From: Paenibacillus aceris | GTDB taxonomy: Bacteria; Bacillota; Bacilli; Paenibacillales; NBRC-103111 | Length of the DNA: 64,000 bases | Assembly: GCF_017874035.1 (NCBI RefSeq) | Contig: NZ_JAGGKV010000002.1 | Location: forward strand, 434,001 to 498,000 | Direction: 5' to 3' | Shown here: in pieces, positions 45,590-55,358 of the stretch | Layout of the letters: the number at the start of each line of letters is the position of its first letter | Position numbering within the stretch: position 1 is the first letter of the stretch | Program-made: the position numbers and the translations under genes | The notes under the pieces: model-generated | Told to the model about the DNA's origin: nothing | The model's input: the letters and a program-made list of their open reading frames with translations, nothing else | Database searches by the model: none

Positions 45590-47695
45590 ATGAAACTACA
45601 ACTTGCTCGTATACTGCGGCTGCCCCGTCAACTAGTGCCCTTCGTTTTTATTGCTTTAATTCCTGTGGTAATTATGGAAATTTTAAGCCGCGGGCAATAT
45701 ATAGAAATGATTACGTGGAGCTACAAACATGTGGTCGAGCTGCTTTTTAACGAATGGATCGTGTTCAGCCTGTTACTGCTGTTCATCGCCATCATTGGCC
45801 GTACTAAATTGGCCTATTGGATTCTATCGGGGATTCTTCTTATCATGGGTCTCGTTAGCGGGATAAAGCTCAAAATACTAGGTGTGCCTTTAACGCCATG
45901 GGACATTGTTTTAGCCGGCGAAGCTTCCGATATGGTGCAATATATCAAGAACATTTTTACTTTCAAAATTTTGTTTCTCATCGTTCTTTTCCTAGCCTCC
46001 AGCTATTACTTGTTATACCGCACACCCTTATTTATGAAAAAGATTGCGTTAAAAGAACGCGGAATTATCGCGGTTATCGCTCTTGGGATGCTGACAGCGG
46101 TTTATACCGATTTGCCGCTTCCGATTCAAAAGTGGTGCGGGATCCAAGCTTCGGTCTGGAATCAGGTTGAAAATACACAAACGAACGGCTATGCGCTGGC
46201 TACGTTCCTGAATACGAAGTCTATGTTCAACGATAAGCGTGAAGGCTACGATGATAAAGCTGTGGAAGCGATCGTCAGTCAATCGCCTAAGCCGGTTAAA
46301 GCCGGTGATCCCAACGTCAAACCGAATGTTATTGTCGTATTAAGTGAAGCTTTCTGGGATCCAACCGTCATCAAGGGTGTTGAATTCAGCCGGGATCCGA
46401 TTCCGTTCTTTCATAAATTGCAGCAGACCGGAACTAGCGGGTCGATGCTTTCGCCGCAGTACGGCGGAGGAACTGCCAACGTGGAGTTTGAGGTTTTGAC
46501 AGGGAATTCGATGCGTTTCCTGCCGCAAGGATCGATTGCTTATAATCAATTCATTTCGCATGAAGTGGATTCGCTAGCGAGTATTTATGCGAGACAAGGC
46601 TACACCTCAACAGCCATCAGCCCTTTTTATAATTGGTATTTTAACAGTAATAGAATTTATAAAGACTTCGGTTTCTCTAAGTATATTCCGATTGAATATT
46701 TTAAGCCTAATTATTCTGGCCCGTATATCGCGGATAGCGAGGTTGCTGCGAATATTATACATGCTACGGAGCTCAGCGACGGTCCTGATTTTGTTTTTGC
46801 GAATACAATGGAAAATCATTTCCATTTTTACCCGGGTAAGTTCCCGAAAAATACGTTTGATGTCAAAGGCGATATGTCTCCCTCTTCTCAAGGTATGCTA
46901 GAAACGCTTGCCCAAGGCATCAACGCTTCTGATAATATGTTGAAAGAGCTCGTGGAATACTATCAGAAAAAAGGTGAACCTACCATTATCGCATTCTGGG
47001 GCGATCACCTGCCGGCTCTTGGCGATGACTACGCTACATATATTGACACCAAGTATATTAGCGGCAAAGATGACCCGGATTTCTTGAAAAAAATGTACAG
47101 CGTACCGCTCGTCGTCTGGAACAATTTCGACACAGAGCACAAAGACAAGCTTAACATCAGCCCATCTTTCTTAGGTCCTTATCTTATTGGATTATCCAAA
47201 CAACAAGGCAGTTATTATACAGATTATTTAACTCAGCTTGTGAAAAAAGTTCCTGTCATTCCGCCGAAAGACTACTTTCAGGCAATGAACATCAACGAGC
47301 AGGATCTGAAGGATTATGAAACTTTGCAGTATGATATCATTTTTGGCGACAGGTATGCTTACAAGGATTACACTGTACCCATTATTAATTCGAAGTATAT
47401 GCTGGGTTTTGGACCTATTCTTCTTAATAAAATCGAGGCGGATACCGAAGATATCTCCGGGCGCTCCGAAGTGACGCTCATCGTACATGGCAACAATTTG
47501 CCGCCGCTAGGCTACGTGACGCTGAACGGTAAACCTATTCCTACGACTTGGCAAGATGAGCATATGGTCATAGCCAGAGTTGAGGGGAATCTGCTGAAAG
47601 ACGGAATCTGGGACATCCAAGTAAATGTAAAGGATTCGAAGGAAACCATTGTGGGTAAATCAAATACGTTACCGATTGAGATCGGCGGAAGATAA
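45590..47695 (+). CDS. LTA-synthase-like sulfatase-fold membrane enzyme, copy 2
   Basis: The 701-residue paralogue of the gene at 37.8 kb has five membrane helices and then the extracellular catalytic domain. It has E253 (LSEAFWDPT), catalytic T295 (GGGTANVEFEVLTGNSM) and FWGDHLPAL. A C-terminal beta-rich domain of about 90 residues (EVTLIVHGNNLPPLGYVTL) follows. AGGAG lies upstream of the ATG. It probably synthesises a glycerol-phosphate or related surface polymer. It is monocistronic, with a very strong terminator. Confidence 0.88.
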   Translation: MKLQLARILRLPRQLVPFVFIALIPVVIMEILSRGQYIEMITWSYKHVVELLFNEWIVFSLLLLFIAIIGRTKLAYWILSGILLIMGLVSGIKLKILGVPLTPWDIVLAGEASDMVQYIKNIFTFKILFLIVLFLASSYYLLYRTPLFMKKIALKERGIIAVIALGMLTAVYTDLPLPIQKWCGIQASVWNQVENTQTNGYALATFLNTKSMFNDKREGYDDKAVEAIVSQSPKPVKAGDPNVKPNVIVVLSEAFWDPTVIKGVEFSRDPIPFFHKLQQTGTSGSMLSPQYGGGTANVEFEVLTGNSMRFLPQGSIAYNQFISHEVDSLASIYARQGYTSTAISPFYNWYFNSNRIYKDFGFSKYIPIEYFKPNYSGPYIADSEVAANIIHATELSDGPDFVFANTMENHFHFYPGKFPKNTFDVKGDMSPSSQGMLETLAQGINASDNMLKELVEYYQKKGEPTIIAFWGDHLPALGDDYATYIDTKYISGKDDPDFLKKMYSVPLVVWNNFDTEHKDKLNISPSFLGPYLIGLSKQQGSYYTDYLTQLVKKVPVIPPKDYFQAMNINEQDLKDYETLQYDIIFGDRYAYKDYTVPIINSKYMLGFGPILLNKIEADTEDISGRSEVTLIVHGNNLPPLGYVTLNGKPIPTTWQDEHMVIARVEGNLLKDGIWDIQVNVKDSKETIVGKSNTLPIEIGGR

Positions 47696-47700
47696 TTGAA

Positions 47701-47720
47701 TGGAGACGATATCGTCTCCA
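47701..47720. other. Perfect 20-bp palindrome
   Basis: TGGAGACGAT / ATCGTCTCCA is a perfect self-complementary 20-mer starting five bases after the stop codon, just ahead of the terminator. It may stabilise the mRNA or be a protein site; its role is unknown. Confidence 0.7.
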
Positions 47721-47725
47721 TTATA

Positions 47726-47776
47726 AAAGGCTAGGGCAATGTAGTTTCATCTACATTGCCCTAGCCTTTTTTTTAT
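47726..47776. terminator. Strong terminator between copy 2 and the Gfo/Idh gene
   Basis: GGCTAGGGCAATGTAG pairs perfectly with CTACATTGCCCTAGCC and TTTTTTTT follows. The A-run on the left side lets it also serve the convergent dehydrogenase gene. Confidence 0.96.
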
Positions 47777-47791
47777 AATAATAACCTGCAA

Positions 47792-48811
47792 TTAGAGCGT
47801 AATAATTTTTCCAGTTGCTTCGGACTCGAATGCAGCCAGGATTACTTCCAGGGAACGTTTACCTTCTTCGCCTGAAATACGCGGCTTAGTGCCGCTTACG
47901 ATGCTCGCCACGAATTCGTCGATGACGCCGCTGACCGTTTGTTTCTCGTTCGTTGCCACTTGGCCGACTTTGTAACGTTCAACCGTGCCATTGCGAAGTT
48001 CTACGATAACTTGGTCGTTCGGATCTGTATCGATTTTGATTACACCGTTCTCACACCAGAGAACCGTGGAGTTGTCTTGACCTTTGTAGTAGGTCCAGCT
48101 GGCAACCAATGAACCCGTCGCTCCGCTTTTCATACGCAGCAAGCAAGTCGAATTGTCATCCACGTCAGTACCTTCTTTGTGTAGGGTGCCTACGAATGCT
48201 GCCACTTGTGCAACCTCGTCAGCCAGCAAATAGCGGATCAGATCCGATTTGTGTACACCAAGGTCGCCCATCGCGCCCATAATCGCTTCTTCTTTGCGGA
48301 AGAACCAGCTCTCGCGGCCGTCAATACTCCAACCTTCCGGTCCTGGATGACCGAAAGATGTACGGAACGTCAAAACTTTCCCCAGCTTGCCGGACTCCAA
48401 AATTTCTTTCGCTTTCACGTGCGGCGCCATCAAACGTTGGTTGTGACCAACCATCAAGAATACGCCATTCTTCTTAGCAGCTTCGATCATCGCATCCGCT
48501 TCTTCTGCTGTAGTCGCCATCGGCTTCTCCACAAGGACATGCGCACCCGCGTTTGCTGCGGCAATGGACACCTCTGCGTGAAGATAGTTTGGCGTACATA
48601 CGCTAACTGCGTCTACTTTCTCTTCCTTCAACATCTCAGCATAGCTGCTGTATGCTTTGCCGCCATGAAGCTGTGCGTAGTGTTCGGCTCTTTCGATAAT
48701 TGGATCTACGAAAGCCACAAGCTCAACATTCGGATTCAATGCGTATTCCGGGATATGTCTATGTTTGGAAATGGAGCCGCAACCAACGACGGCCACTTTA
48801 ATTTTACTCAT
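47792..48811 (-). CDS. Gfo/Idh/MocA family oxidoreductase
   Basis: This 339-residue NAD(P)-dependent sugar dehydrogenase has the Rossmann motif VGCGSISKHRHIPEY, the catalytic EKPMATT lysine and a C-terminal alpha/beta domain with GDLGVHKSDLIRYLL. It probably oxidises a polyol or sugar derivative together with the upstream isomerase-like gene. Its substrate is unknown. It lies 25 bases downstream of that gene in a two-gene operon. Confidence 0.9.
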   Translation of the reverse strand: MSKIKVAVVGCGSISKHRHIPEYALNPNVELVAFVDPIIERAEHYAQLHGGKAYSSYAEMLKEEKVDAVSVCTPNYLHAEVSIAAANAGAHVLVEKPMATTAEEADAMIEAAKKNGVFLMVGHNQRLMAPHVKAKEILESGKLGKVLTFRTSFGHPGPEGWSIDGRESWFFRKEEAIMGAMGDLGVHKSDLIRYLLADEVAQVAAFVGTLHKEGTDVDDNSTCLLRMKSGATGSLVASWTYYKGQDNSTVLWCENGVIKIDTDPNDQVIVELRNGTVERYKVGQVATNEKQTVSGVIDEFVASIVSGTKPRISGEEGKRSLEVILAAFESEATGKIITL

Positions 48812-48836
48812 TTTAATTGTACACTCCTCTTAATGA

Positions 48837-49607
48837 TTAGTTATGGACGTTAATATAATGTTCTTTAACCCAGTTCAAGCTGTTCTCAATGCTCGTAAGC
48901 GGAGGCTTTTGGCAGTGATCCTGCTCAACAACAAGCCACTCCACGCCAGCTTGCTCAGCAGCTGTAATTACTTGCTCAAGTGGAACCTCGCCTAGCCCAA
49001 GCTCCAACGTAACCAATTTGCCTTCAGCATCTTTGGAGAAATCTTTGAAGTGAAGCAGCGGCAGGCGGCCAGCATATTTCGCAATATAAGCAAGCGGATC
49101 TTGTCCAGCGTATTTAACCCAGCATACATCCATCTCTACTTGGATCGCGTCTTTCCCTGCATACATCGCATCAAAGACGAACTCGCCGTCCACTTTATGG
49201 TGGAATTCAAAATCATGATTATGATACAAGAACTGTAAGCCTTGTTTGCCCACTTCAATCGCGATTTTCTCGCATTCTGCAATTAGCGCTTTCCATTGGT
49301 CAGCGTTTTCACGCTCTTCGGCGCCTACATAAGGACAGATGGCATATTTCGCACCAAGTGTGTGAAGATAGTCAATTTCGCCTTGCAAGTTATTGCGGAA
49401 TCTATCTAGACTTACATGGCTTCCGATCGCTTTCAAGCCAAGTTCATCGAGCAATTGTTTCATTTCTGCAGCAGGCTTGTCAAAGTAACCAGCGAACTCC
49501 ACGCCTTCATATCCCAGCTTGGCAACATGACGAAGTGTGCCTTCCACGTCTTTTGCCATATCATCACGAAGTGTATACAATTGAAGACCAATTCCTAAAC
49601 GTCCCAT
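48837..49607 (-). CDS. Sugar phosphate isomerase/epimerase family (TIM barrel)
   Basis: The ATG at 49607 (MGRLGIGLQLYTLRDD) has GAGGG seven bases upstream. This 256-residue AP-endonuclease-2-fold protein has metal-ligand motifs FLYHNHDFEF, QVEMDVCWVKYAG and LLHFKDFS. This is the xylose-isomerase-like group that includes inosose dehydratases. It is paired with the Gfo/Idh gene and divergent from an AraC regulator. Confidence 0.9.
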   Translation of the reverse strand: MGRLGIGLQLYTLRDDMAKDVEGTLRHVAKLGYEGVEFAGYFDKPAAEMKQLLDELGLKAIGSHVSLDRFRNNLQGEIDYLHTLGAKYAICPYVGAEERENADQWKALIAECEKIAIEVGKQGLQFLYHNHDFEFHHKVDGEFVFDAMYAGKDAIQVEMDVCWVKYAGQDPLAYIAKYAGRLPLLHFKDFSKDAEGKLVTLELGLGEVPLEQVITAAEQAGVEWLVVEQDHCQKPPLTSIENSLNWVKEHYINVHN

Positions 49608-49742
49608 TTGTTTCCCTCTTTTCCTGAATTCCAATTTTTATTTGATTAACGCCTTTGTAGACAGTATAGCGGAATATAGCTTAATATGACCATTCACGAT
49701 ATAATCAAAACATCTCTTATTTGGCTACGAAAGGTGATTTCG

Positions 49743-50543
49743 ATGGACACTGAGCTGTTAACCTGCGGCTATTCTTTTCATATGGAACCGTTTAATGTGA
49801 GTACAAAATCCGGACTCAATTCTTATCTTTTCCGTTTACAGACGGAGGGCACCTGTGAAATTCTCGTTGATGGCCAGATGATTCCTATTGAAGCCGGTCA
49901 TTTGCTCCTTTATAAACCGGGAGATCCGTACGAGCTGCGGATTGAGCTTGATAAGGAGCAGCCCGGCAGTAAAATTGCCAGCGGAGATTATTATTTATTT
50001 TGCAAGGGTGCTTGGATCGATGCTTGGTGGAAACGCAGTCTGAAACAAACCTGCACGCGAATTGATCTCGACGCGCGGCTCATTTCGCTTTGGCGCCAGC
50101 TTATTCTTGAAAAACGCAGAATGGAAGAGGAAAACCACGAGCTCAGCGGCTACTTGCTGCAAGCCCTCTGCGTATATGTAGAGCGGGCGGCAACGGAAAC
50201 GGTCTCCTTGCAAGGACGACCTTTTACAGGCACTCGCATGAAGCGTTTTATTGAAGCCCATGCGACGGCTACGTTCAAAGTCGATGATGTGGCGGATCAT
50301 GTGGGACTCAGTGTCTCTCGCGCCGTTCATTTGTTCAAAGAATGCTTTGGCAAAACGATGATCCAATACGCACTGGAAGTCCGGTTATCCAGCGCAGTGG
50401 AACGCATGCACGATAGCTCCATGTCCTTGGAGCAAATTGCCCTAAGCTGCGGTTTTGGCAGCTATCCCTACTTCCATCGGGCTTTTAAACATAGATTTGG
50501 GATCTCTCCTAAGCTGTATCGGCAAAAGGATTCACAGAACTAA
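49743..50543 (+). CDS. AraC family transcriptional regulator (sugar-oxidation locus)
   Basis: The ATG at 49743 (MDTELLTCGYSFH) follows AAAGGTGA. The 266-residue protein has a cupin-like sensor domain (IEAGHLLLYKPGDPYEL) and two HTH motifs near the C-terminus (VDDVADHVGLSVSRAVHLFK and LEQIALSCGFGSYPYFHRAF). It is divergent from the isomerase/dehydrogenase pair, which it probably controls. Confidence 0.9.
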   Translation: MDTELLTCGYSFHMEPFNVSTKSGLNSYLFRLQTEGTCEILVDGQMIPIEAGHLLLYKPGDPYELRIELDKEQPGSKIASGDYYLFCKGAWIDAWWKRSLKQTCTRIDLDARLISLWRQLILEKRRMEEENHELSGYLLQALCVYVERAATETVSLQGRPFTGTRMKRFIEAHATATFKVDDVADHVGLSVSRAVHLFKECFGKTMIQYALEVRLSSAVERMHDSSMSLEQIALSCGFGSYPYFHRAFKHRFGISPKLYRQKDSQN

Positions 50544-50791
50544 CGAAATTCACAAATTTTTCATGTAGTTTTTTTTAGAATATGGAACTTTTTTGCTCGC
50601 TAAATCGTATATTTATAGACTAATAAAAAGCAACCAGATTGATAGTCCGAAAATGAGGATTTAGGGTGAATAGTTTAAAACATATTCATGAAATGCAAGT
50701 TTGTTTCAAAATTGTAAAACTATTTTAATGTTAAATTAATAATCCTCATATATGCTTGATGTATATCCAATTCCTAGGATGGTGAAAAACT

Positions 50792-51019
50792 ATGAAAATG
50801 TTTATTACGATTCATAACAAACCCGTGCCTGTCTACTCCGATGAAAAAAATAAAAAGAAATTCAACTTATTGAAATCCGCTCTTGAAGCGAAGGTTAGTA
50901 AAGGAAGAGCCACCATTAAGAAATGTTTGGACTCTATCATAAGTATTGAAATCGTCGGTTGTGAAGCGATTCTGCATTCTTTTAATGAACGCGATTCGCT
51001 GGCGTTATCGCTCTATTAA
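50792..51019 (+). CDS. Small uncharacterised basic protein
   Basis: The 75-residue soluble protein is rich in lysine with no recognised motif (ALEAKVSKGRATIKKCLDS). GGTGA lies eight bases before the ATG, and a strong terminator follows. The 248-base AT-rich gap before it presumably holds its promoter; I see nothing else there. It looks like a real but uncharacterised gene. Confidence 0.6.
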   Translation: MKMFITIHNKPVPVYSDEKNKKKFNLLKSALEAKVSKGRATIKKCLDSIISIEIVGCEAILHSFNERDSLALSLY

Positions 51020-51072
51020 AAAAAGTCCAGCAAGGGTAATTTGAAGTTACCCCTGCCGGACTTTTTTTTATA
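51018..51072. terminator. Bidirectional terminator
   Basis: AAAAAAAGTCCAGCAAGGGTAA pairs with TTACCCCTGCCGGACTTTTTTT (mismatches inside) around a 7-base loop. It lies between the small gene and the convergent DinB gene. Confidence 0.92.
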
Positions 51073-51580
51073 CGTACCGTTCTTGTACAACGCTGATATG
51101 ATGCTGAGCATGGCCCGCGATCACATATGCGAGCGCTCTTGCTGTAATGTCATACGTGCTTGCATTGCCTGCACGCGACCAAGCCGAGTCGGCAATGGTT
51201 TTTAGAAGCGTGAAGGTCGATTGCCGAACCGCTTGGAAATCATGTAATAAGTCTTCGATAGACACTTCGTCGAATGATGTGTTTGCAATAAAAACATCCT
51301 GATCAAAACCAGGCAGCTTCGTCGTATCTCCGCGAGCTATACGAAGCATCCGGTAGCTCATCACACGCTCCGTATCCGTGATATGGCCCAATACTTCCTT
51401 CAGGCTCCATTTCCCCGGCGCATAGCGGTGCAAACCCTTTTTATCATCGAATTTGGAATATAACGCAGTAATTTCCTCTAGTTGACTTTGTAGAAATGAT
51501 TCGTAATCGCCGTCAGGCACTTTGCTGATATAGGTTTCATAATAAGGTGCGTATTCCTCTTTTTCGGGTCTCTTCAGCAT
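51068..51580 (-). CDS. DinB family protein
   Basis: The 170-residue four-helix protein has the metal-ligand pattern of DinB/YfiT proteins: EVLGHITDTERVMSYRMLR and AGHAQHHISVVQERY near the C-terminus. Such proteins are often thiol-dependent (bacillithiol) transferases or metal-dependent hydrolases. Its function is not resolved. Confidence 0.85.
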   Translation of the reverse strand: MLKRPEKEEYAPYYETYISKVPDGDYESFLQSQLEEITALYSKFDDKKGLHRYAPGKWSLKEVLGHITDTERVMSYRMLRIARGDTTKLPGFDQDVFIANTSFDEVSIEDLLHDFQAVRQSTFTLLKTIADSAWSRAGNASTYDITARALAYVIAGHAQHHISVVQERYV

Positions 51581-51670
51581 GTCGCAATCAATCTCCCTTC
51601 CATAATCAGCCTATCGGTATAATAGACCTATCATAGCGGAAATTACGCGAAATTAGAAGATGTTTTGGGT

Positions 51671-51958
51671 TTAGCCAAATTTATACGTCATGCCATAACC
51701 GCCTTTGGGGTAGACCCAATCGATGTTATGGGACGGACAAGCAATCCGGCAAGTTCCGCATTCAATGCAGTTCTCATAAGCAACCGTTGTAATTTTAAGC
51801 TTCTTTTCCCACTCATACACATCTGAAGGACAGAAGAAGTTGCAATCTTTGGTCACGCAATTCAAGCAGGTCTGTTTGTCTTTAATCACGAGATGTGACT
51901 TGTCATCGCATTTGTAACGAATGGTAAACAGCTTATCGGAAATGTCGCTTTGGCTCAT
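51671..51958 (-). CDS. fixX: FixX-type ferredoxin
   Basis: The ATG at 51958 overlaps the fixC stop in ATGA. The 95-residue protein has a ferredoxin motif CIECGTCRIACPSHNI and an upstream pair CLNCVTKDCNFFCP. It carries electrons between FixC and quinone or ferredoxin as the terminal partner of FixABCX. It is the last gene of the operon. Confidence 0.92.
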   Translation of the reverse strand: MSQSDISDKLFTIRYKCDDKSHLVIKDKQTCLNCVTKDCNFFCPSDVYEWEKKLKITTVAYENCIECGTCRIACPSHNIDWVYPKGGYGMTYKFG

Positions 51959-53265
51959 CCGTTCATCGCCCTCCATCCCTTATAGCCTAGCTTCATCAGG
52001 TTCACAGTGCCGCCTGCGGCGTTTTTGATCAGCTTCATCGCCATTTTTTGCTTATCGGCTTTGGCGATGCCATCCACGAGGAACATATTATACGCGGCTT
52101 CATTAAGCGCTTTGGGCAGCTTATCAAACAAGAGCTCAGGGTCCTGCTCCTTCAGGAATTGATGCATGCCCTTATACTTCTGCAAATCTTTGTGCACAAA
52201 GGATTGGCGTATTTTTTGATCATAGGCTTGCAGCGAAGCGGCTGTGAAATCCCCGCGTTCCTTAGCCTCCACAATCGCTTCTCCGGCCAATCGGCCAGAG
52301 GTCATGGCTAAGTTAGTGCCTTCCCGGTGGACGAAGTTGATAAGCTGCGCGGCATCCCCGCAAACGCACCAGCCATTCCCCGAAAGCGGAGGAATGGAGT
52401 GAAAACCGCCCTCGGGAATCAAGTGCCCGGAGTACTCTTTCGTTTCGCCCCCCTGAATCAATTTGCGGATCATAGGATGCTGTTTCACCGCGTCTAGTAC
52501 TGCGTAGGGCTTCACTTTCTTATCGCGCAAATGGTTGACCATCACGCCTACGCCTAACGAGATCGTCTCTTTATTCGTATATAAGAAGCCCATCCCGGCC
52601 ATGCCAAGCGACGTCTCGCCCATGAATTCAATCGTGACGCCTTCGTCGCCTTCCAGCCCGAAGCGGTCCTCTATTTTCTCCTTCGGCAGCGCAATCACTT
52701 CTTTCACGGCCAGCGACACTTGATCCGGCGTCCATTCCTTATGAATGCCCATGGCCTTCCCGAGCAAAGAGTTCACGCCGTCAGCGATGACGACAACGTC
52801 CGCATACAGATCCCCGTCTTCCCGGTCCGTCCGAACCCCGACAACCTTGTCGCCTTCACGGATCACATCAAGCGCGACTGTCTCGTAGATTGGGATGGCC
52901 CCGGCGGCCACCGCTTTATCTGCAAACCATTGATCAAATTTGACGCGCAGACCGGTAAAGCAGTTGTACGGCTCCTTGTATGCCTCATTCCGATGACCAA
53001 ATGTCACCATGGATTCTTTGCCCATCATCCAAATGCGCTGCTCCACAATGTAACGTTCCATCGGAAAGTTTTTTTCTTTCCAGAACTCGGGAACGAGCTC
53101 CTCAATTTGTTTGCGGTAAAGGACCCCGCCGAAAATGTTTTTGGCACCGGGGAACTCTCCCCGCTCCAGAAGCACAACGGATAAACCGGCGCGCGCCATC
53201 GTTAAAGCAGCTGCTGCACCGGCTGGACCTCCGCCAACGACGATTGCATTAAATTTTTCATTCAC
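51955..53265 (-). CDS. fixC: FixC: ETF-quinone oxidoreductase-like flavoprotein
   Basis: The GTG at 53265 overlaps the fixB stop (GTGA). This 436-residue FAD protein has VVGGGPAGAAAALTMARAG at the N-terminus and DVVVIADGVNSLLGKAMG, then GDAAQLINFVHREGTNLAMTSGRLAGEAI. It accepts electrons from FixAB and with FixX completes the bifurcating complex at the membrane. Confidence 0.94.
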   Translation of the reverse strand: MNEKFNAIVVGGGPAGAAAALTMARAGLSVVLLERGEFPGAKNIFGGVLYRKQIEELVPEFWKEKNFPMERYIVEQRIWMMGKESMVTFGHRNEAYKEPYNCFTGLRVKFDQWFADKAVAAGAIPIYETVALDVIREGDKVVGVRTDREDGDLYADVVVIADGVNSLLGKAMGIHKEWTPDQVSLAVKEVIALPKEKIEDRFGLEGDEGVTIEFMGETSLGMAGMGFLYTNKETISLGVGVMVNHLRDKKVKPYAVLDAVKQHPMIRKLIQGGETKEYSGHLIPEGGFHSIPPLSGNGWCVCGDAAQLINFVHREGTNLAMTSGRLAGEAIVEAKERGDFTAASLQAYDQKIRQSFVHKDLQKYKGMHQFLKEQDPELLFDKLPKALNEAAYNMFLVDGIAKADKQKMAMKLIKNAAGGTVNLMKLGYKGWRAMNG

Positions 53266-54374
53266 TTCGCCTCACTCCTTTCCAGCGTTGGCACGGAAGC
53301 GGTTGTATCCGATACTTGCTTGCCAAACAATGTACGGCGTTTTTTCACCTCTTGCGTAATCGCCGGAACCAGCTTAAACAGATCGCCAACCATGCCATAA
53401 TGAGCAAATTGGAAAATCGGCGCCTTCTCGTCTTTGTTAATGGCGACGACAACATCCGCGTTGCTCATGCCGACGGTATGCTGCACGGCCCCAGAGATGC
53501 CGATAGCGAAGTACAGCTTCGGCCGCACGGTTGCACCGGTTTGACCAACCTGGTGCTCATGCCCGATCCAACCCGCATCAACCGCCGCGCGGGATGCGCC
53601 AACGACGCCGCCAAGCGCGTCCGCCAGCTCGGCGAGCAGGCTGAAGGGCTCAGGTCCGCCAAGCCCGCGCCCGCCGGCCACGATAATCTCGGCATCCTCG
53701 AGATTAAGCTTGCCGGTTTCGTGCAGGAAGTCCAGCACCTGCGCGGCGATCTCTTCCTCCCGCATCGTGGCCTGGAAGCGCACGATTTCGCCCTGGCGCG
53801 CCGTATCCTTCGGTAGCGCCTGGAACACACCGGCGCGCGCAGTCGCCATCTGCGGCCGGTATTGCTTGCAGAGGATGGTGGCCATCATCTTCTCGGAAAA
53901 AGCCGGCCGGCTGGCCAGCAGCAGCCGCGACGGCGGCGGCTCCACGTCGAGCTGCGTCGTGTCAGCCGTCAGCCCCGTCGGCAGGTGCGTCGCAATGGCG
54001 CCTGCCAGGTCACGGCCCGTCGCTGTCGCGCCGAACAGCACGATCTCGGGCTTTGCATCCTCGATCAGCTTCAAGCAGACCCGGCTGTAGGGCCGGGTTC
54101 GATAGGTGCGAAGCTCCGGCGCTTCGCAGAGGAACACCCGGTCCGCGCCGTAATGCACGGCTTCCTCGGCGAGGTGCGCGACATCCTCGCCGATGACGAG
54201 CGCCATGAGCGGCGCGTCCAGCTTCGCAGCCAGCTTCTTGCCTTCGCCCAGCAGCTGCCAGGACACCTTCTTCGCAGCGCCGTCCCGCTGCTCAACAACG
54301 ATTAACACTCCCCGGTAAGCGGACCAATCGGGCATTGCCGCTTCGGCCTGATCCGTCGTTTGTTCATTGGCCAT
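53262..54374 (-). CDS. fixB: Electron transfer flavoprotein alpha subunit (FixB)
   Basis: The ATG at 54374 (MANEQTTDQAEA) has GGGGG nine bases upstream. The 370-residue protein has a C-terminal FAD domain with VAGGRGLGGPEPFSLLAELADAL, HQVGQTGATVRP and FAIGISGAVQHTVGMS. It forms the heterodimer with FixA. Its middle is very GC-rich (78% in 53581-53640), giving long shadow frames. Confidence 0.93.
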   Translation of the reverse strand: MANEQTTDQAEAAMPDWSAYRGVLIVVEQRDGAAKKVSWQLLGEGKKLAAKLDAPLMALVIGEDVAHLAEEAVHYGADRVFLCEAPELRTYRTRPYSRVCLKLIEDAKPEIVLFGATATGRDLAGAIATHLPTGLTADTTQLDVEPPPSRLLLASRPAFSEKMMATILCKQYRPQMATARAGVFQALPKDTARQGEIVRFQATMREEEIAAQVLDFLHETGKLNLEDAEIIVAGGRGLGGPEPFSLLAELADALGGVVGASRAAVDAGWIGHEHQVGQTGATVRPKLYFAIGISGAVQHTVGMSNADVVVAINKDEKAPIFQFAHYGMVGDLFKLVPAITQEVKKRRTLFGKQVSDTTASVPTLERSEAK

Positions 54375-54451
54375 TGTGACTTCCCCCATTCGTTACGTGA
54401 TCCTTCCCTGCACTTTCGGCGCTACTTCGTAAAGAGCCCCCGAAGTCCTTG

Positions 54452-55285
54452 CTATGACCAGTCAAACAGCGTCTGCATTTCCTTCGTCATCAATTGCTCA
54501 GCCAGCTGAGCGGCGGCGGCTTCCGGCGAATCATACGCGATCATTTGCGTTTTGACCGCCTTCACTTCTGGCACCCAAGTTTTGGCGACAATCGTCGGTG
54601 AACCTTTAAGTCCGATTTTCGCCCGTTCCAAGTCGGGAAAATCAGCGGTCGTCCACACGGTCGGCTTATAACGTGCCGCTCGAATCATGCCAGGCAGTGA
54701 CGCACGTCTAACCTTGTTCAATTCCTTGAGCGCTGTAATCAGCACCGGCATGCTTGTCTCAACAACTTCGATGCCATCTTCCAAAAGCCGGTGCACACGC
54801 ACCTTGCGATTCTGTTCATCGACTTGAACCACCTTGTTTACATAGGTGAGCTGCTCCAAATCCAATCGGCAAGCGACCCCAGGACCTACTTGTCCAGTGT
54901 CGCCGTCCAATGTTTGTTTACCGCAAAAAACAATATCGACCGGCCCCCACGTCTCAGCAATTTTACGAATCGTCCGTGCAACCACGTACGAGGTGGCGAG
55001 CGTGTCCGCTCCGGCAAAACCGCGGTCCGTTACGAGTACTGCATCGTCTGCGCCGAGGGAAATGCATTCCTTCAAGCCCTTCTCCGCAGGAGGCGGTCCC
55101 ATCGTGACGACCGTCACCCTTGCCCCGGTCTCATCCTTAATCCGCAGCGCCTCTTCCAACCCGTGCATATCATAAAAATTCACAATGCTGGGGACGCCTT
55201 GGCGAATTAACGTATTATTTTTCGGGTCAATGCGAATTTCTCTAGAGTCAGGTACCTGCTTGATACACACTACGATATGCAGCAT
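54452..55285 (-). CDS. fixA: Electron transfer flavoprotein beta subunit (FixA)
   Basis: The ATG at 55285 (MLHIVVCIKQVPDSREIRID) follows GGAGGG. The 277-residue protein has the ETF-beta signature AVLVTDRGFAGADTLATSYVVARTI and FCGKQTLDGDTGQVGPGVA. It is the first gene of fixABCX, which bifurcates electrons from NADH to quinone and low-potential ferredoxin/flavodoxin. An FNR-type site lies 74 bases upstream. Confidence 0.93.
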   Translation of the reverse strand: MLHIVVCIKQVPDSREIRIDPKNNTLIRQGVPSIVNFYDMHGLEEALRIKDETGARVTVVTMGPPPAEKGLKECISLGADDAVLVTDRGFAGADTLATSYVVARTIRKIAETWGPVDIVFCGKQTLDGDTGQVGPGVACRLDLEQLTYVNKVVQVDEQNRKVRVHRLLEDGIEVVETSMPVLITALKELNKVRRASLPGMIRAARYKPTVWTTADFPDLERAKIGLKGSPTIVAKTWVPEVKAVKTQMIAYDSPEAAAAQLAEQLMTKEMQTLFDWS

Positions 55286-55358
55286 CTCTGCACCCTCCTG
55301 TTTCTTCGGGAACTTTTGTTGCATCATTTGACAAAGCACCCGAAATACTTGTCATCAT

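Noticed and set aside
53465..54305. Several long frames opposite or within fixB and fixA
   Set aside because: High GC in fixB removes stop codons; the Arg/Ser/Ala-rich products match nothing.
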